64,000 bases of DNA from Casuarina equisetifolia. Taxonomy: Eukaryota; Streptophyta; Magnoliopsida; Fagales; Casuarinaceae. Where the stretch lies: positions 13,145,023 to 13,209,022 of the forward strand of contig CM052355.1 of the NCBI GenBank assembly GCA_028551475.1, given 5' to 3'. Every line of letters begins with the position of its first letter. Within the stretch, counting starts at the first letter, position 1. The translations under genes were made by a program, and so were the position numbers. This document shows positions 11,601 to 23,500 of this stretch, piece after piece. Under the pieces are notes generated by a model. The model had not been told where the DNA came from and did not search any database. It worked only from the letters and a program-made list of their open reading frames with translations.

Positions 11601-13919
11601 AAGACATATAACTGGAAAAAAACATTGGTGAAATCTTTAGGAATGACAGAACAAAGAAAATAGAGTCCCCTTTCAGCCTTGTCGAGCCCAATCAACACCC
11701 CAGTTGTACGATCCTAAAAGACACAAAATTCAACGAAAAAGATAGCCACACAGTGGTTATCGTGGGTTAGCTTACGAATGGACAAAAAATTATGGCAAAA
11801 ATTGAGGGCAAATAAGACATTTTTCAAAGTTAAATTAGGATTAGGGTGAAAATGGCCAATATGGGTAGCTGGGCTACTGGATTGATCAGGCAATCAGATG
11901 GAGAGAGGTGTAACACATTTAAAATGAGAATTTAATAAATTTAAATTACATGTAACGTAGTCACTAGCCCTAGAGTCGATAATCCATTTAGTGGAAAAAT
12001 GAGTTAAAAATGGAGAAATACCTATAAAATTGGCACTTGGTTCAGAAGGCCCCATTTGATTGAGTAGGGTGAGGAGCTTCTGTTGTTGGTCAGCAGAGAG
12101 GTTGAGGCTCGTAGATCCACCAAAGGTGGTTCATGGGCTTAGAGAAGTAGGCCTAAGTAGGCCTAGGGTAGAGGGCCCATGAAAATATGAGGGCTCAGGG
12201 AGGGGCCCATGAGGAGAGGCCTAATCCATAGGAGATGGATAAAAATTAGCCTCGGTGGAGGCTTGGTGGGCTGCAAGACCAACGGGCTTGTGAAAGGGGG
12301 CTCCCCCTTACTGTCTGGGCCAGCCAGGTGGGTAGCCCACTAGAAGGAAGCAAGACTCCTTCAAATGGCCAGCCCGCTTACAATGTGTGCAAGTGGGCTG
12401 CGACCCATAGGACGGGCAGGTTGAAAGACCCGTTAGACTGCGAGAGGACCCAGGCACAGAGTGCTGGGTGGGTTTGCGGGTCTGGCCTGATCCAGAGCCA
12501 AAATGAAAATTCTAGCCTGGTCTAGCAGAGCCCGTACGAGGAGTGTCTTGCCATGGGGAGGAAGCAGTGTTGCTAGGGCTGTAGCAGAGGCCGATGAAGG
12601 CGGCAGGGTGGAGCTCTTGTTTGGCCATGGAATAGGTCCCCTCTAGGGACGGGAAGACCTCGCGGGAGAGAACCTGCATTCGCAGGTTCTGGAACTCGTC
12701 CGGCAATCCCATGAGAAATCGCATGGATTGCTCCTCTTGCTCACGAGAACGAAGACGTTCGTTGATCTTGCAGGTGCAAAGGCCATATTCATAGTGAACG
12801 GGAGGGTGTTAAGTGTATAAATCACCCTAAAGAGCCTTAAGGCAAACAAAGAACTTGGTAAGTTCTTCGTTCAAGCAATTGGAGGTGAGGCGTAGATCAT
12901 CGATGGCTTAGCGGAGACCGTAAATCTGCGGTTCGCTAGATTGGTCAAAGGACTCCCAGAAAAGCTCCCAAATTTTGGTCACATGTTTGGGATGGGAGAC
13001 GAGGGGCTCAAGCTCAGGTTCAATGAAGTGGATGAGCTAGGTGCGCATGGCGGCGTGAACCTGATCCCAAATCGCCACCGCATCGGGTTTAGTTAGACGA
13101 GGAAGGCAGCCGGTGAGGAAGCCTAATTTGTTGTAGGCAAGACAAATGTTTCGAATCTGGTCCGTCCAAAGCCGATAGTTGGATTCGCCAGCAAGGCGGC
13201 GAGGAACGATGCTACCCGATTGCAAATCCGCCGCGGTGAGGTGGTAAGGGTCATGGGTGATGGCGGCGGAAGGCACAATAGGTTGGGAATTAGGATTATT
13301 TTGGACATTTGCAGCCATTGAAGCGGTGGCGAAGGTATTTTCGGCCATGGAGACATGGCGAACGGTGGTCGAAAAAGAAAAGGTGGCGGCTAGGGTTTAA
13401 GTGGCAAGATTGTAATTTGAAAAGGGGCAAAGGGTAGATTGGGAAAAAAAATTTTGGGCGGCGGCTAGGGTTTGGTGGTAAAATTAGAAATATTGGGAAT
13501 AAGTGAGGGTAATAAGGGAAGAGAGAAAATGAAGCAGCGGCTAAGGTTTGGAGGGTAAAAATGTAAATATGAGAAATAGGTGAGGGTATTTATGGAAGAA
13601 AAAAAATTGAGTGGTAGCTAGGGCTTGGAGGGCAAAAATGTAAATATGAGGAAGAGGTGAGGGTATTTAAGGAAGAAAGGGAAAGGAACGGTGGCTAGGG
13701 TTGGCAATGGAGTAAATAAAAAGGCGCAAGCTGGGTTAGGTTGGCAAAATGGTAAATAATAAGGGTAAGTGAGGATTGTAGTGAGAAAACGAATGATTAG
13801 GGTGGGATAAAAGATGGATGAACCCCGATTGTGAAAAAAAAGGTTAAGAAGGATGAGAGAAAAATCACCCAAGAAAAAAATGGTGGAAGCATAAGGATCT
13901 TAAAAGGCTCTGGATACCA

Positions 13920-14085
13920 TATCAAAGAATGAGAACCAAAATTGTGGGAATTTCTCTCTATTGAATTACTGCAATACTTACAATGTATACAAGGGGTCTT
14001 TATATTGACCTATTACAAAACTATACAAGGAAAATAACAATTATGGCAATATTTACATATCAATTTAACCTAATATTCCATAACA
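13920..14085 (-). repeat. 5' LTR of copia fossil (unit A), with adjacent PBS
   Basis: This 166-bp terminal repeat begins TGTTATGG on the minus strand. It is followed directly by TGGTATCCAGAGCC (13,906-13,919), a primer-binding site of the initiator tRNA-Met type typical of Ty1-copia. Confidence 0.92.
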
Positions 14086-16520
14086 CCCTTGTTGTAGAGA
14101 ACTTCTGCTATGTCGCCAAGGCCCTTGTTGTAGAGAACTTCTGCTATGAAAAACTCAATGTGATGAAAATGCACCATGTCTCTAACATCAATGGTATCTC
14201 CAAATGATTTGACTTACTGAAATTGCTTCGCCTTTACCTTTTATGTTTGATGGATTATCCAGGTGCTTGGATATGGATGGGCTGGAATTTTCAGAAGTTT
14301 CTTGTCAATTCGCCTTACATGTGGTGGCTTTACAACTTGGTTCAAGTGTCCATGTTTAGGTGCCCGTAGTCTCTCCCTTTGCTTCCCTCCCCACCCTAAG
14401 TCCCACTTCTCCCTTTTCACTGGCAATCATTTATTTGAACTTGCAGGGCATTGCATGATCTTGACATCAGACCTGAGGGAGGTCTAAAGTGGTTGCAATT
14501 CTTCCTTGTGGTTTTTGTTTCAAGCTTCACATACTATTATTCCCAACTACTTCTTTTCATCTATAAGTGCACTCTCCTTCGTTTGCTGGATATGGACGGA
14601 CTCAGTTACAGCCCAACAAATTGGTTATGGTCTTAGTGGTCTTGGAATTGGCTCGTTTGCCCTTGATTTCGTAGATTTCTTCATAACTGTCTACATATCG
14701 ATTCCTATTGCTTACTGGACCAACTCCTATGAAGCCAAGCGATTTCTTATTTTCTCATCCCATGTGTTCAACGCTGATGAAGGAGCATATGATGTCTCAG
14801 TAGTTTTGAATGGAACCACCTTCCAATTCAATCAACAAGGATATGATGGCTACAGTAAAATTTACCTCAGTATCTACTTGATATATGCTTATGGTTTAAG
14901 CTTCACACCATAGGCTGCTACATTGTCTCACATTGCAATTTTCCATGGAAGGTACTTTGTACGCATGAATCGAGACATTTGCATTACTATTTGCTCATTT
15001 TAGTTAACTTTTTTCCCGAGACACTAACCATTTTTTACATTTCTTTGACAGCACTTCTCTTTGGGATATGCAGAACAATCTGGCAACAAACAAGGGCAAC
15101 ATTCAATGGCAAATGCGGAGATGTGCACACTAGACTGATGAAGCAAAACTATGACGCTGTCCCACAGTGGTTTTACTTACTCTTGATCAAGGTGATTGGA
15201 CTTGCCATGCTTGCTTGTGAAGGCTTTGGCAGGCAGTTGCAACTCCCTTACAGGGGAGTCCTACAAGCAATTGTCTTGGCTCTGCTCTTCACTCTCCCAA
15301 TTGGCGTCATTACTGCTACCTCAAACCTGGTACGCTATCGAGACTAAAAGCTTCTGACCACTTGGTCTTTGTGCTTGGCTGGATATTGGAACTCTCTGTG
15401 CAGAAACCAGGAATCGGTTTTATCACTGAGCTTACTATGGGTTACATAAATCCGGGGAAACATCTTGCAAACGTGGCTTTCAAGGCCTGTGGCTACGTAA
15501 GAGTGTCACAAGCAATCGTATTTCTCTCAGAATTCAAGCTAGGCCATTACATGAAAATTCCACAAAAATCCATGTTTATTGTTCAGGTTGTTTGCCAATT
15601 ATGTTAATTTTTCCAAGAGTTATCTTCTCAAATTAATTACAGTCTCGCCTGAGTAGATAGAAATCAAACCAGAAAGTAAAACTAGTAGTTATTCTGTGTT
15701 CCTCAATGAAGTTAGTGGGAACCTTTGTCGCGTCCTCGGTCTACCTCGGCACAGCTGGCTTCTCACCTCAGTAGAACATGTTAGAAAATGTAACTTCAAA
15801 CAAAGCTCTTTTACAAGATCTAAGTATTGATGATGAAAAAAAAAAGTAGGCTTAAATATAATATACAAAATACAAAATAAGTCCAAAAATATATTGTATT
15901 TTTATATATTTGATTTGTAAAAAAGACTAAGTCTTCTACTCTATTCTTTTAATACTAACTTGATAAGATAGCCTTAAAACTACTACAAAACAAAAGGCTA
16001 CCAACATTGATTTTGTAAAAGCACTCCCTTTACCCACATGAACAATAACAATTATTTTATGGGTGTGAGTGCATTTTTGGTGAATGAGTGTGCATAATAT
16101 TTTATGAGAGAGAGGCATAGTGGGCAACATTAGATATTTTCTCACAGCCAAATGCAACGAATGATAATTATATTGTTGTCTTCAAATTTCTTCCTACAAC
16201 AAGGTTAAATATATATAAATGGAGAACTAAAGGAGGGACTTAGTCAATCAATAAAGTGTCCATACAAATAGCCTCCCTTATCAAAATCTTAAGATAAATA
16301 AAGACTCATACTAATTAGTATCATATATTCAATAAGAAAAATATATATACAACATGTGTACAATTAAATTGACCAACATAATTGTATTAACTTGCAACGA
16401 TAGAGAATATTAGTTTATGCATCATTGATATAAGCCCACATTACATAGACTCATATAATGAGCCAAAAGAACATACCTATGAAGGATGCCCGTGGACATG
16501 TCCTGGAGATGATGTCTTCT

Positions 16521-17020
16521 NNNNNNNNNNNNNNNNNNNNNNNNNNNNNNNNNNNNNNNNNNNNNNNNNNNNNNNNNNNNNNNNNNNNNNNNNNNNNNNN
16601 NNNNNNNNNNNNNNNNNNNNNNNNNNNNNNNNNNNNNNNNNNNNNNNNNNNNNNNNNNNNNNNNNNNNNNNNNNNNNNNNNNNNNNNNNNNNNNNNNNNN
16701 NNNNNNNNNNNNNNNNNNNNNNNNNNNNNNNNNNNNNNNNNNNNNNNNNNNNNNNNNNNNNNNNNNNNNNNNNNNNNNNNNNNNNNNNNNNNNNNNNNNN
16801 NNNNNNNNNNNNNNNNNNNNNNNNNNNNNNNNNNNNNNNNNNNNNNNNNNNNNNNNNNNNNNNNNNNNNNNNNNNNNNNNNNNNNNNNNNNNNNNNNNNN
16901 NNNNNNNNNNNNNNNNNNNNNNNNNNNNNNNNNNNNNNNNNNNNNNNNNNNNNNNNNNNNNNNNNNNNNNNNNNNNNNNNNNNNNNNNNNNNNNNNNNNN
17001 NNNNNNNNNNNNNNNNNNNN
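16521..17020. other. Assembly gap of exactly 500 N
   Basis: A run of 500 N, a conventional placeholder length. Aligned with unit A it replaces about 4.8 kb: the rest of the OPT last exon, the 141-aa ORF and the C-terminal half of a PGLP gene. The true content and size are unknown. Confidence 0.98.
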
Positions 17021-18117
17021 GGGCCACCAAGACCAGTAAATCCAGCAAGCTCCAATTCTTCCAATATGCCTTCCTCCCTATCACATAAGCCTGAAAGAGG
17101 ATAAAAAACTTGAGGCGATAATCACAAACTAACAGAGACACCACCGGTAAATTCACCAGCGATACAACATTCCAAGTTGTGGGCTAACAAAATTGAGCTA
17201 TGAATAGACACAGCTAGTCATTTGACCCCCAAATATTTTGAAACAACAAACCGGTCTCAATTTGTAAACTACTCGTCCAACTAGAGGACAATAGTACTCA
17301 AATACGCTATTTTGCAGTCAATATTTTCATTCTAATTAGCTGATTAGCATCATCTGCTTCCAATTCTCTGCGTAAGTAAAAAACTTACGGAGTAGTATTT
17401 TTCATAGAGAAGTACTACTTTTTTAGTAGAGATAAATGGGGCTTAAAAAATTGAAAGAAAATGTGTATAGATGCAGAATAAACCTTTTTTTCTCTTGGAA
17501 AATTATTGACCTTCAGGAACATAGCAGCCGCGAAGGATGAGCAGAATATCTCATCCTACAATGGGAACGAAATGGAAGAGAATCAATATTTGCAAAATAC
17601 TACTAATAATTGTTTCTGAAAGGTCAGTTGGAATGGGTATAGAGACAAAACCTCGCTGACAAAATTCCCAAGGAGTGAAATTTCTTAGCGTATAGCCTCC
17701 TTGATTTCGTGGAGTTGTTGGTTACAAACATCAACTTCTTTCCCTGAAATGCACATGAGGAAGCAAAGGAAATTAACAAGAGCTTCGAAAATTTCGAAGA
17801 ATAAAGAAAAGAAAGACAGTGAGGAGGTGGGTGCGTGCCTTGGAGCGAAGCAGGTCTAATGTCTGTTGAACGCCATCAATAAGTGTATCGCCCTTCCATA
17901 TCACACCTGTATATAGAAACCCAGATATCCGCAGCCATTACAAACAACAAGTTGCAGAGATCAGACAAGAAATAGCAAACAAAGAGTCATACAAACACAC
18001 ACAAGATTAAATAGTGGAGAGGTATAAACGAATAAGACCGTCGCAGTCGAAGAGAAAGGCTCCGACAGAATCAAGGAGGCCTCCGATGTTCTGTGATGAA
18101 AGAAGCTGGGTGTCCAT
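17021..18117 (-). pseudogene. Phosphoglycolate phosphatase, 5' half only (unit B, cut by gap)
   Basis: Exons 1 to 5 of the PGLP2-type gene are present: 18039-18117, 17839-17906, 17652-17743, 17484-17555 and 17021-17090. The remaining six exons would lie in the gap. Compared with unit A, exon 5 lacks one C in a run of four near 17,078, and exon 3 lacks one base near 17,662, so the reading frame is broken twice. Exon 1 is unchanged, and intron 2 again starts GC. Because both lesions are single-base deletions within 700 bp of an assembly gap, and the region has several more like them, they may be sequence errors rather than real mutations. The gene could therefore be intact in the plant, or this copy may not exist separately. 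Confidence 0.75.
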
Positions 18118-19923
18118 TGCTTGCGAAAAGCGTAGAAGCTGAAGGGCCTGCGTATGTCCGATATGGCTTGTACTTTTCGCAGTTTGGAACAGGGACCAAA
18201 CGCACGCACGTTAGGATTTCGGAATATGCCATGCCTTCAAACGAATACTAACATGGCCCACTTGGGATATGGCAAGTGTTTAGGTACACACGACGTCGTG
18301 AGCCCATTGAACAAGTATCTATTTTATGTTAACAAATCACAAAAATATTTCAGGTTTGATCTCTTTTACATCAGGTTCAGGGTTCTTTGTCGCCTCTTAG
18401 AAGTAGTAAAGCCTACTATATCAACTTCAACGCTGGCTTTCTTGGATTTGTGTTGCTAAAATGGTTATTCTTTCTTTTTCTGGTCCTTTTGTTTTTTTGT
18501 TTTTTTTTGTATAATGTAATTATTAATAGACAACTACCTCACCTAATAAGTTATCATATTGGTGCCTGTGATTAGGCACCAGTAATATCATCTTTCTTCT
18601 TATGAAGAGGATTTTTAGATAAGATTTAGGTAATTTAAAATTAATGCTACACCATTTTCAACAAAATGGATGCCGAAGGGATGCATGAAAGAAAGTTAAA
18701 TCAACCATGAATATAGGAAAAGTGCTGTGAAATGAGATTGAAAACGGCTAGAAATGCAGCCAGTTAAGAAAGTAATTTGGAAGTTTAACATATTAAGTAT
18801 TGCTATGACTTGTACCAATTTGAGCATAGAGTTAATTAGGAAGAATATTAGAGGAAACCTGCTGACATGCCAGAGTAATGTCCAACGAAGGTAATGATCA
18901 AACTACTGACCTTATAGGAACGAGGTTGAGGATGAAATCAAATTGCATAAGCCGAAGGGTGAGACAATTGGGGGTACAACGTAAGTTGATGCTCTAGATG
19001 TGACAGTTCTTGCCTTCTCACAACAAATAATGACACCTAGAATCGTGTCTTTTTAGGCTCTTTCCTCCTGTGTGTGGATAAATCCGCATTTCGCACCTAC
19101 CCTTTGAAGCTGATTGGAAGAGGATTTCAAGTTTTTGTCTACTCCAGCACTTAAATGCATGATTGCCAAGTTAAACAAGAAAAAATGTGGTAGTAATTTA
19201 TTGGTTACGAGGGATTTGATCAAGACTGTCAAACGTTATTGGTGCACCAGAGGTGGAGATATAGTTGATTGGTTTAACGATATATCCAATAGTACAAACA
19301 AAAGTTAAATGATAATATATATTCAATGGGCTCAAAGTCACATTCCTAAGCTTTTGCTTAAATGATGAGTCATTTTAAGTTAAGTCAATCATTGCTCTTG
19401 TTATGCCTATTACAAGATTGTTGCTTACGCCTTGATGAACTGTAATAGAAGGAAAAGTCGTATGGCAATGAATCCTACCAGCTGCTCATTACAAGAGATC
19501 TGTGAGTTTCGTTTTTATACCAACGCTTTTCCCCTACCATATCAGCCCGCCCAACAAGCTTAATCCAGATGCTCGTATTTCTGAAAGTTCTGGTAAACCT
19601 TTTCCTTCGTGAGTTTCTACATGATAGCTTCATATATCACGGCGTTACATCTGCCTATGCATTGCAATTGTGTGAATTTGATAATTGTTAAAAAATCTAA
19701 TAGACTTCTAAGCATAATTTAGGTTACTTTAGACTCTTACCACACCATACAAAGAACATGATCAAGATATGTTGATTGTGAAGGACATCTTAGCCAACTT
19801 ATTAGCTTTGGCATGTCTATTCCTAAAAATGTTGCCTCTTTCCTTGTTAATAATCATACTTGTGATTTAATTGCAAAAAGTTAACCTCTCCCAACAAGTA
19901 TATTTTTTACTTTGGCTTTGCAG
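18118..19923. other. Spacer between PGLP and OPT pseudogene (unit B)
   Basis: A copy of 6,248-8,058 with only small deletions (near 18,479, 18,600, 18,935 and 19,457). No gene recognised, as in unit A. Confidence 0.4.
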
Positions 19924-20370
19924 ATGAGGTAAATGATTCTTTGATCAAACAAGTTTGACTTACTGCCCCTATAACAGATGATACAACATTGCCATGCTTG
20001 ACATTTCAAACATGTGTGTTGGGGATCACATCGTCTGCTGTTCTGGCATTCTTGAATCAATTCTTTGGTTACCGACAAAATGTAGTACTCTCACTGGGAA
20101 AGCTTATGGAAGCATACCCACCGAGCAACCTGATTCGAATTTGTGGAACACAAAGGTCCTTTTCATTGAATCCAGGGCCCTTGAACGTGAAAGAGCATGT
20201 ACACTCGTAACAAAATTTTCCAATTCAGGTTCCAACTTGGTTTACGTAATGAATATTATTACCATTGTCAAGGCGTTCTATCACCAGGGAATTCATCCTC
20301 TAGCAGCTATGTTGTTAACCTTAACCAACCAAGTGAGTTTGTGTTCGTTTCTAACATAGCCAAGGCTCTT

Positions 20371-20536
20371 TATCAAAGAATGAGAACCAGAATTGTGGGA
20401 ATTTCTCTCTATTGAATTATTGCAATACTTACAATGTATACAAGGGGTTTTTATATAGACCTATTACAAAATTATACAAGGAAAATAACAATTATGGCAA
20501 TATTTACATATCAATTTAACCTAATATTCCACAACA
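20371..20536 (-). repeat. 3' LTR of copia fossil (unit B)
   Basis: A 166-bp LTR matching 8,506-8,671. Confidence 0.92.
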
Positions 20537-23500
20537 CTCCCCCTCAAGCCGGAGATTTGAACAAGTCAAATACTCCGAGCTTAGAGAGAAGATGCCAATG
20601 CTGCCTGCTACAAAATGCCTTCGTGAATAAATTTGTAGGCTGTTCTTTGGTAGAAATGTGATGTGTTGCGATGATTCCTTGTTGTAGCTTTTCTCGTACA
20701 TAATGGCAGTCAACTTCTATGTGTTTTGTTCTCTCATGAAAAATCGAGTTGGTTGTAATTTTCTCGGCTACTTCATTATCACAGAACAACAGTGCTAGTT
20801 GTCTAAGGTAAAAACCAAAATCTTTGAGTAATCCCATAATCCATACAATTTCACAGGTTATGACCTGCATTGCTTGATATTCGGATTTAGCAAAGGAGAG
20901 AGAGACTATGGGTTGTTTCTTCAATCGCCATGAAATTAAGGAGTCCTCAAGCATGATACAGAAACCAGTAGTGGACCATCGAGTCATGGGACATGTGTTG
21001 TAATCTGAATCACAGAAGGCTCGTAATTCTAATTTTGAAGATGAAGGAAACAAGAGGCCTAACCCTGGGCAACTTTTAAGGTATCTGATCACTTTCAAGG
21101 TTGCCTCCATATATGATTGCTTTGGAGCATGCATGAACTGACTAAGTAATTGAATTGGGAAGGTGATGTCGGGTCTCATGAGTGTCAGGTAGATTAATCA
21201 GCCAACTAATCTCTGATATATCGAAGGATCATCAAGTGGTGGATCATGACTTTCTTCCTTAAAACTGGTATCATACTCAATACTGGTGAATTTCTTGTTT
21301 TGCTTCATAGGGATGATCAAGGGTTTAGAGCCAGCGAGCCCTGCTTCAGAGATGAGCTCCAAAGTATATTTCCGCCGACTCAAAGAAATGTCATGTGGAG
21401 AACGAGCAATCTCTATTCCAAGGAAGAACTTAGATTGCCCTAGATCCTTCATAGAAAAAGCAGAATTCAAATATGCCTTTAGATCAGAAATGACATTTGA
21501 ATTATTTCCTGTGATCAAGATGTCATCAACATAAATGAGTAAAGCAACAAAGGTACTTCCTTGAGATCTGGTGAAGAGAGAATAGTCATGCCAAGACCGT
21601 CGGAAACCATAGCCAAGGAAAGATGTAGTGAACTTAGCATTCCACTGCCTAGATGCTTGCTTCAGACCATAGAGGGATTTTCGTAATCAACATACTAGAC
21701 CCTTCCTTTGAGTGTGAAATTTGGAAGGAAGCTTCATATAAACCTCCTCTGAAAGATCACCATGGAGGAAAGCATTTTGCACGTCCATCTGAAAAGGGGC
21801 CAATAATGGATGGCAGCAATGGTGACAAGAAGGTAAATAGTAACATGCTTGGCAGTGGAAGAAAAATGTCTTGATAATCAAAACCTTCCCATTGACTATA
21901 TTCTTTGGCCACCAAACGGGCCTTATAACGTTCAATAGAGCCATCTGCATGATATTTCACCTTATAAATCCATTTACAACCAATTGGACGACGACCTAAA
22001 GGTAAAGGAACTACGTCCCAAGTATGATTGGCCTTAAGAGCATCAAGTTTAGTATCCATGGCAGTGACCCAATAGGGGCCACGAATGGCCTCATGAAAGA
22101 AATAGGGTTTAAGTATAGTAGAAATGGAAGCAACAAAATATTAGTAGTGAAGGGTACATTGGTCAAGGGAAACGTAGTTGGAAATCGAGTAAAGGGAAGT
22201 AGAAAAAGTAGAAGGCAAAGAGGGGCAAAGGTAGTCAGTGGTCCAAATGGGAGGTTTGGTAAGGCGACTAGAATGGCAGATGGCCTCAACCGAAGCAGGG
22301 TCAGAGGGTGGAGAGATAGGTGCATCATCAGAAGGTAGAGAGGGATCGAGGGTGGAAAATGGAGGTAGAGGTGTTGAAGGAATGGGTGGTGTAGGTGGAA
22401 GAGAGGGAAGTGTAGGGTTAAGGGGGTCTATATCAGGTACGGTGGGGTCATCAATGGGTAAAGAGAAGGGTGAGTAGTCTTCCAACGGTGGTATGATGGG
22501 AGCTGATGAGGCGGCCTGACTGTCGAGGGACACGGATGAAGGAGACGGAAAAGGGAAAGTGTCTTCCCTAAAGATGACATCACGGTTGATAAAAAATTTT
22601 CCTAAAGTAGGATCAAAAAGTTTATAGCCCTTTTGATAGGAAGGATAACCCATGAAAACATAAGGGATAGCGCAAGGACTAAACTTGTCACGGACACCTA
22701 AGACGGTGGCGTAACATTGACAACTAAACACGCGTAAGTGATTAAGTAAGGGAGGAACACCAAAGAGATGCTCGTAAGGTGTAAGCCCACTGAGAGGAGA
22801 AGAGGGAAGATGGTTAATGAGGTAAGTGGTGGTCAAAATGCATTTGCCCTAGAAACGAGGTGGAAGATGAGCCTGGAAAAGCAAAGCACAGGCGACATCT
22901 AAAAGATGGCGATGTTTGCGTTCCATAACACCTTTTCGTTGATGGATATGAACACAAGAACTCTCATGAAAGATGCCTTGGGAAAGAAGGAAGGAAGAAC
23001 ACTTAGAGGAAAAAAATTTAGTCCCATTATTGGAACGAAGACGTTTAACAATGGTATTGAACTGAGTGCGAACTATGGATATAAAAGTTTGAATGTTGGA
23101 AAAAACTTGGCTCTTGAATTTAAGTAAAAAAGTCCAAGTGGCATGGCAAAAATCATCGACAATGGTCAAGAAATAACAAGCCCTAACATGATTAGGATGG
23201 CAATGAGGGCCCCAGACATCCATGTGAACGAGTTCAAAAATTGAGGTAGTGGCAAATGTGCGTAAGGGAAACGGTGCACAAGCTTGTTTGGCAAGGGGAT
23301 AAATGTCGCAAGAAAATTGATTGGGGCAAGATATGGTCTTGCCATGGGCAAAAAAATACTTAAGGGAAGAGTGGCCGAGACACTTATGCCAAAGAGAATA
23401 ATCATTATTTAAAATAGAGTTGCAAATAGGATAGTTATTTTGAGTACATGACAAAGTTGGAATGAAAGACATATAACTGGAAAAAAACATTGGTGAAATC

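Larger units (their letters stand above)
8506..14085 (-). mobile_element. Ty1-copia LTR retrotransposon fossil (unit A)
   Basis: A copia-type element 5,580 bp long, minus strand, inside the first recognisable intron of the OPT pseudogene. It has two 166-bp LTRs, a primer-binding site matching initiator tRNA-Met beside the 5' LTR, and a G-rich polypurine tract beside the 3' LTR. Order along the element is gag (about 12,500-13,350), GAG-pre-integrase and integrase (about 10,980-11,690), reverse transcriptase (about 9,330-10,200) and RNase H (about 8,680-9,310); integrase before RT defines copia. It is broken, with coding sequence scattered over many short frames (roughly eight or more breaks). 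Flanking CTCTT and CCCTT look like an imperfect 5-bp target duplication. Six LTR differences (3.6 percent) suggest an age of one to several million years. Short LTRs recall the Ale/Retrofit lineage, which is an inference. Confidence 0.93.
1..16172. repeat. Tandem segmental duplication, unit A
   Basis: This is the first of three units of a tandem segmental duplication. It runs from the end of an OPT pseudogene through a 141-aa ORF, PGLP and the next OPT pseudogene. The first bases of the window recur with changes at 16,173 and 28,045. The 345 bp at the very start are clearly more diverged (roughly a tenth of positions by eye) than the same stretch at the starts of units B and C, which differ from each other by about 2 percent. 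Confidence 0.85.
8059..16520 (+). pseudogene. Oligopeptide transporter (OPT family) pseudogene, unit A, split by copia and cut by gap
   Basis: Decayed OPT-family transporter gene. Recognisable exons: 8059-8467 (FLNQFFGYRQN, SFSLNPGPLNVKEHV), 14263-14359 (VLGYGWAGIF, YMWWLYNLVQVSMF), 14447-14951 (ISALSFVCWIWTDSVTAQQI, PIAYWTNSYEAKRF, FNQQGYDGYSKIYLS), 15074-15329 (TIWQQTRATFNGKCGDVHTR, ACEGFGRQLQLPY), 15404-15586 (FKLGHYMKIP), about 15712-15785 (LVGTFVASSVYLGTA), and the start of the last exon at 16478, which runs into the gap. Lesions include an in-frame stop where LIKQV meets LTAPITDD, loss of the ISSISAQ-type stretch after FFGYRQN, one-base shifts in the second and third exons, loss of about 25 residues before the PIAYW segment, and a stop in the AYGLSFTP segment. 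A copia element occupies the first intron. The family is clear; the gene cannot encode a transporter. Confidence 0.85.

Noticed and set aside
14263-15586. First thought to be callose synthase because of repeated membrane segments
   Set aside because: The motifs (WIWTDSVTAQQI, PIAYWTNSYEAKRF, KLGHYMKIP and the ASCPTAPGI/GCPVF end) are those of OPT-family transporters, in the right order across the exons.
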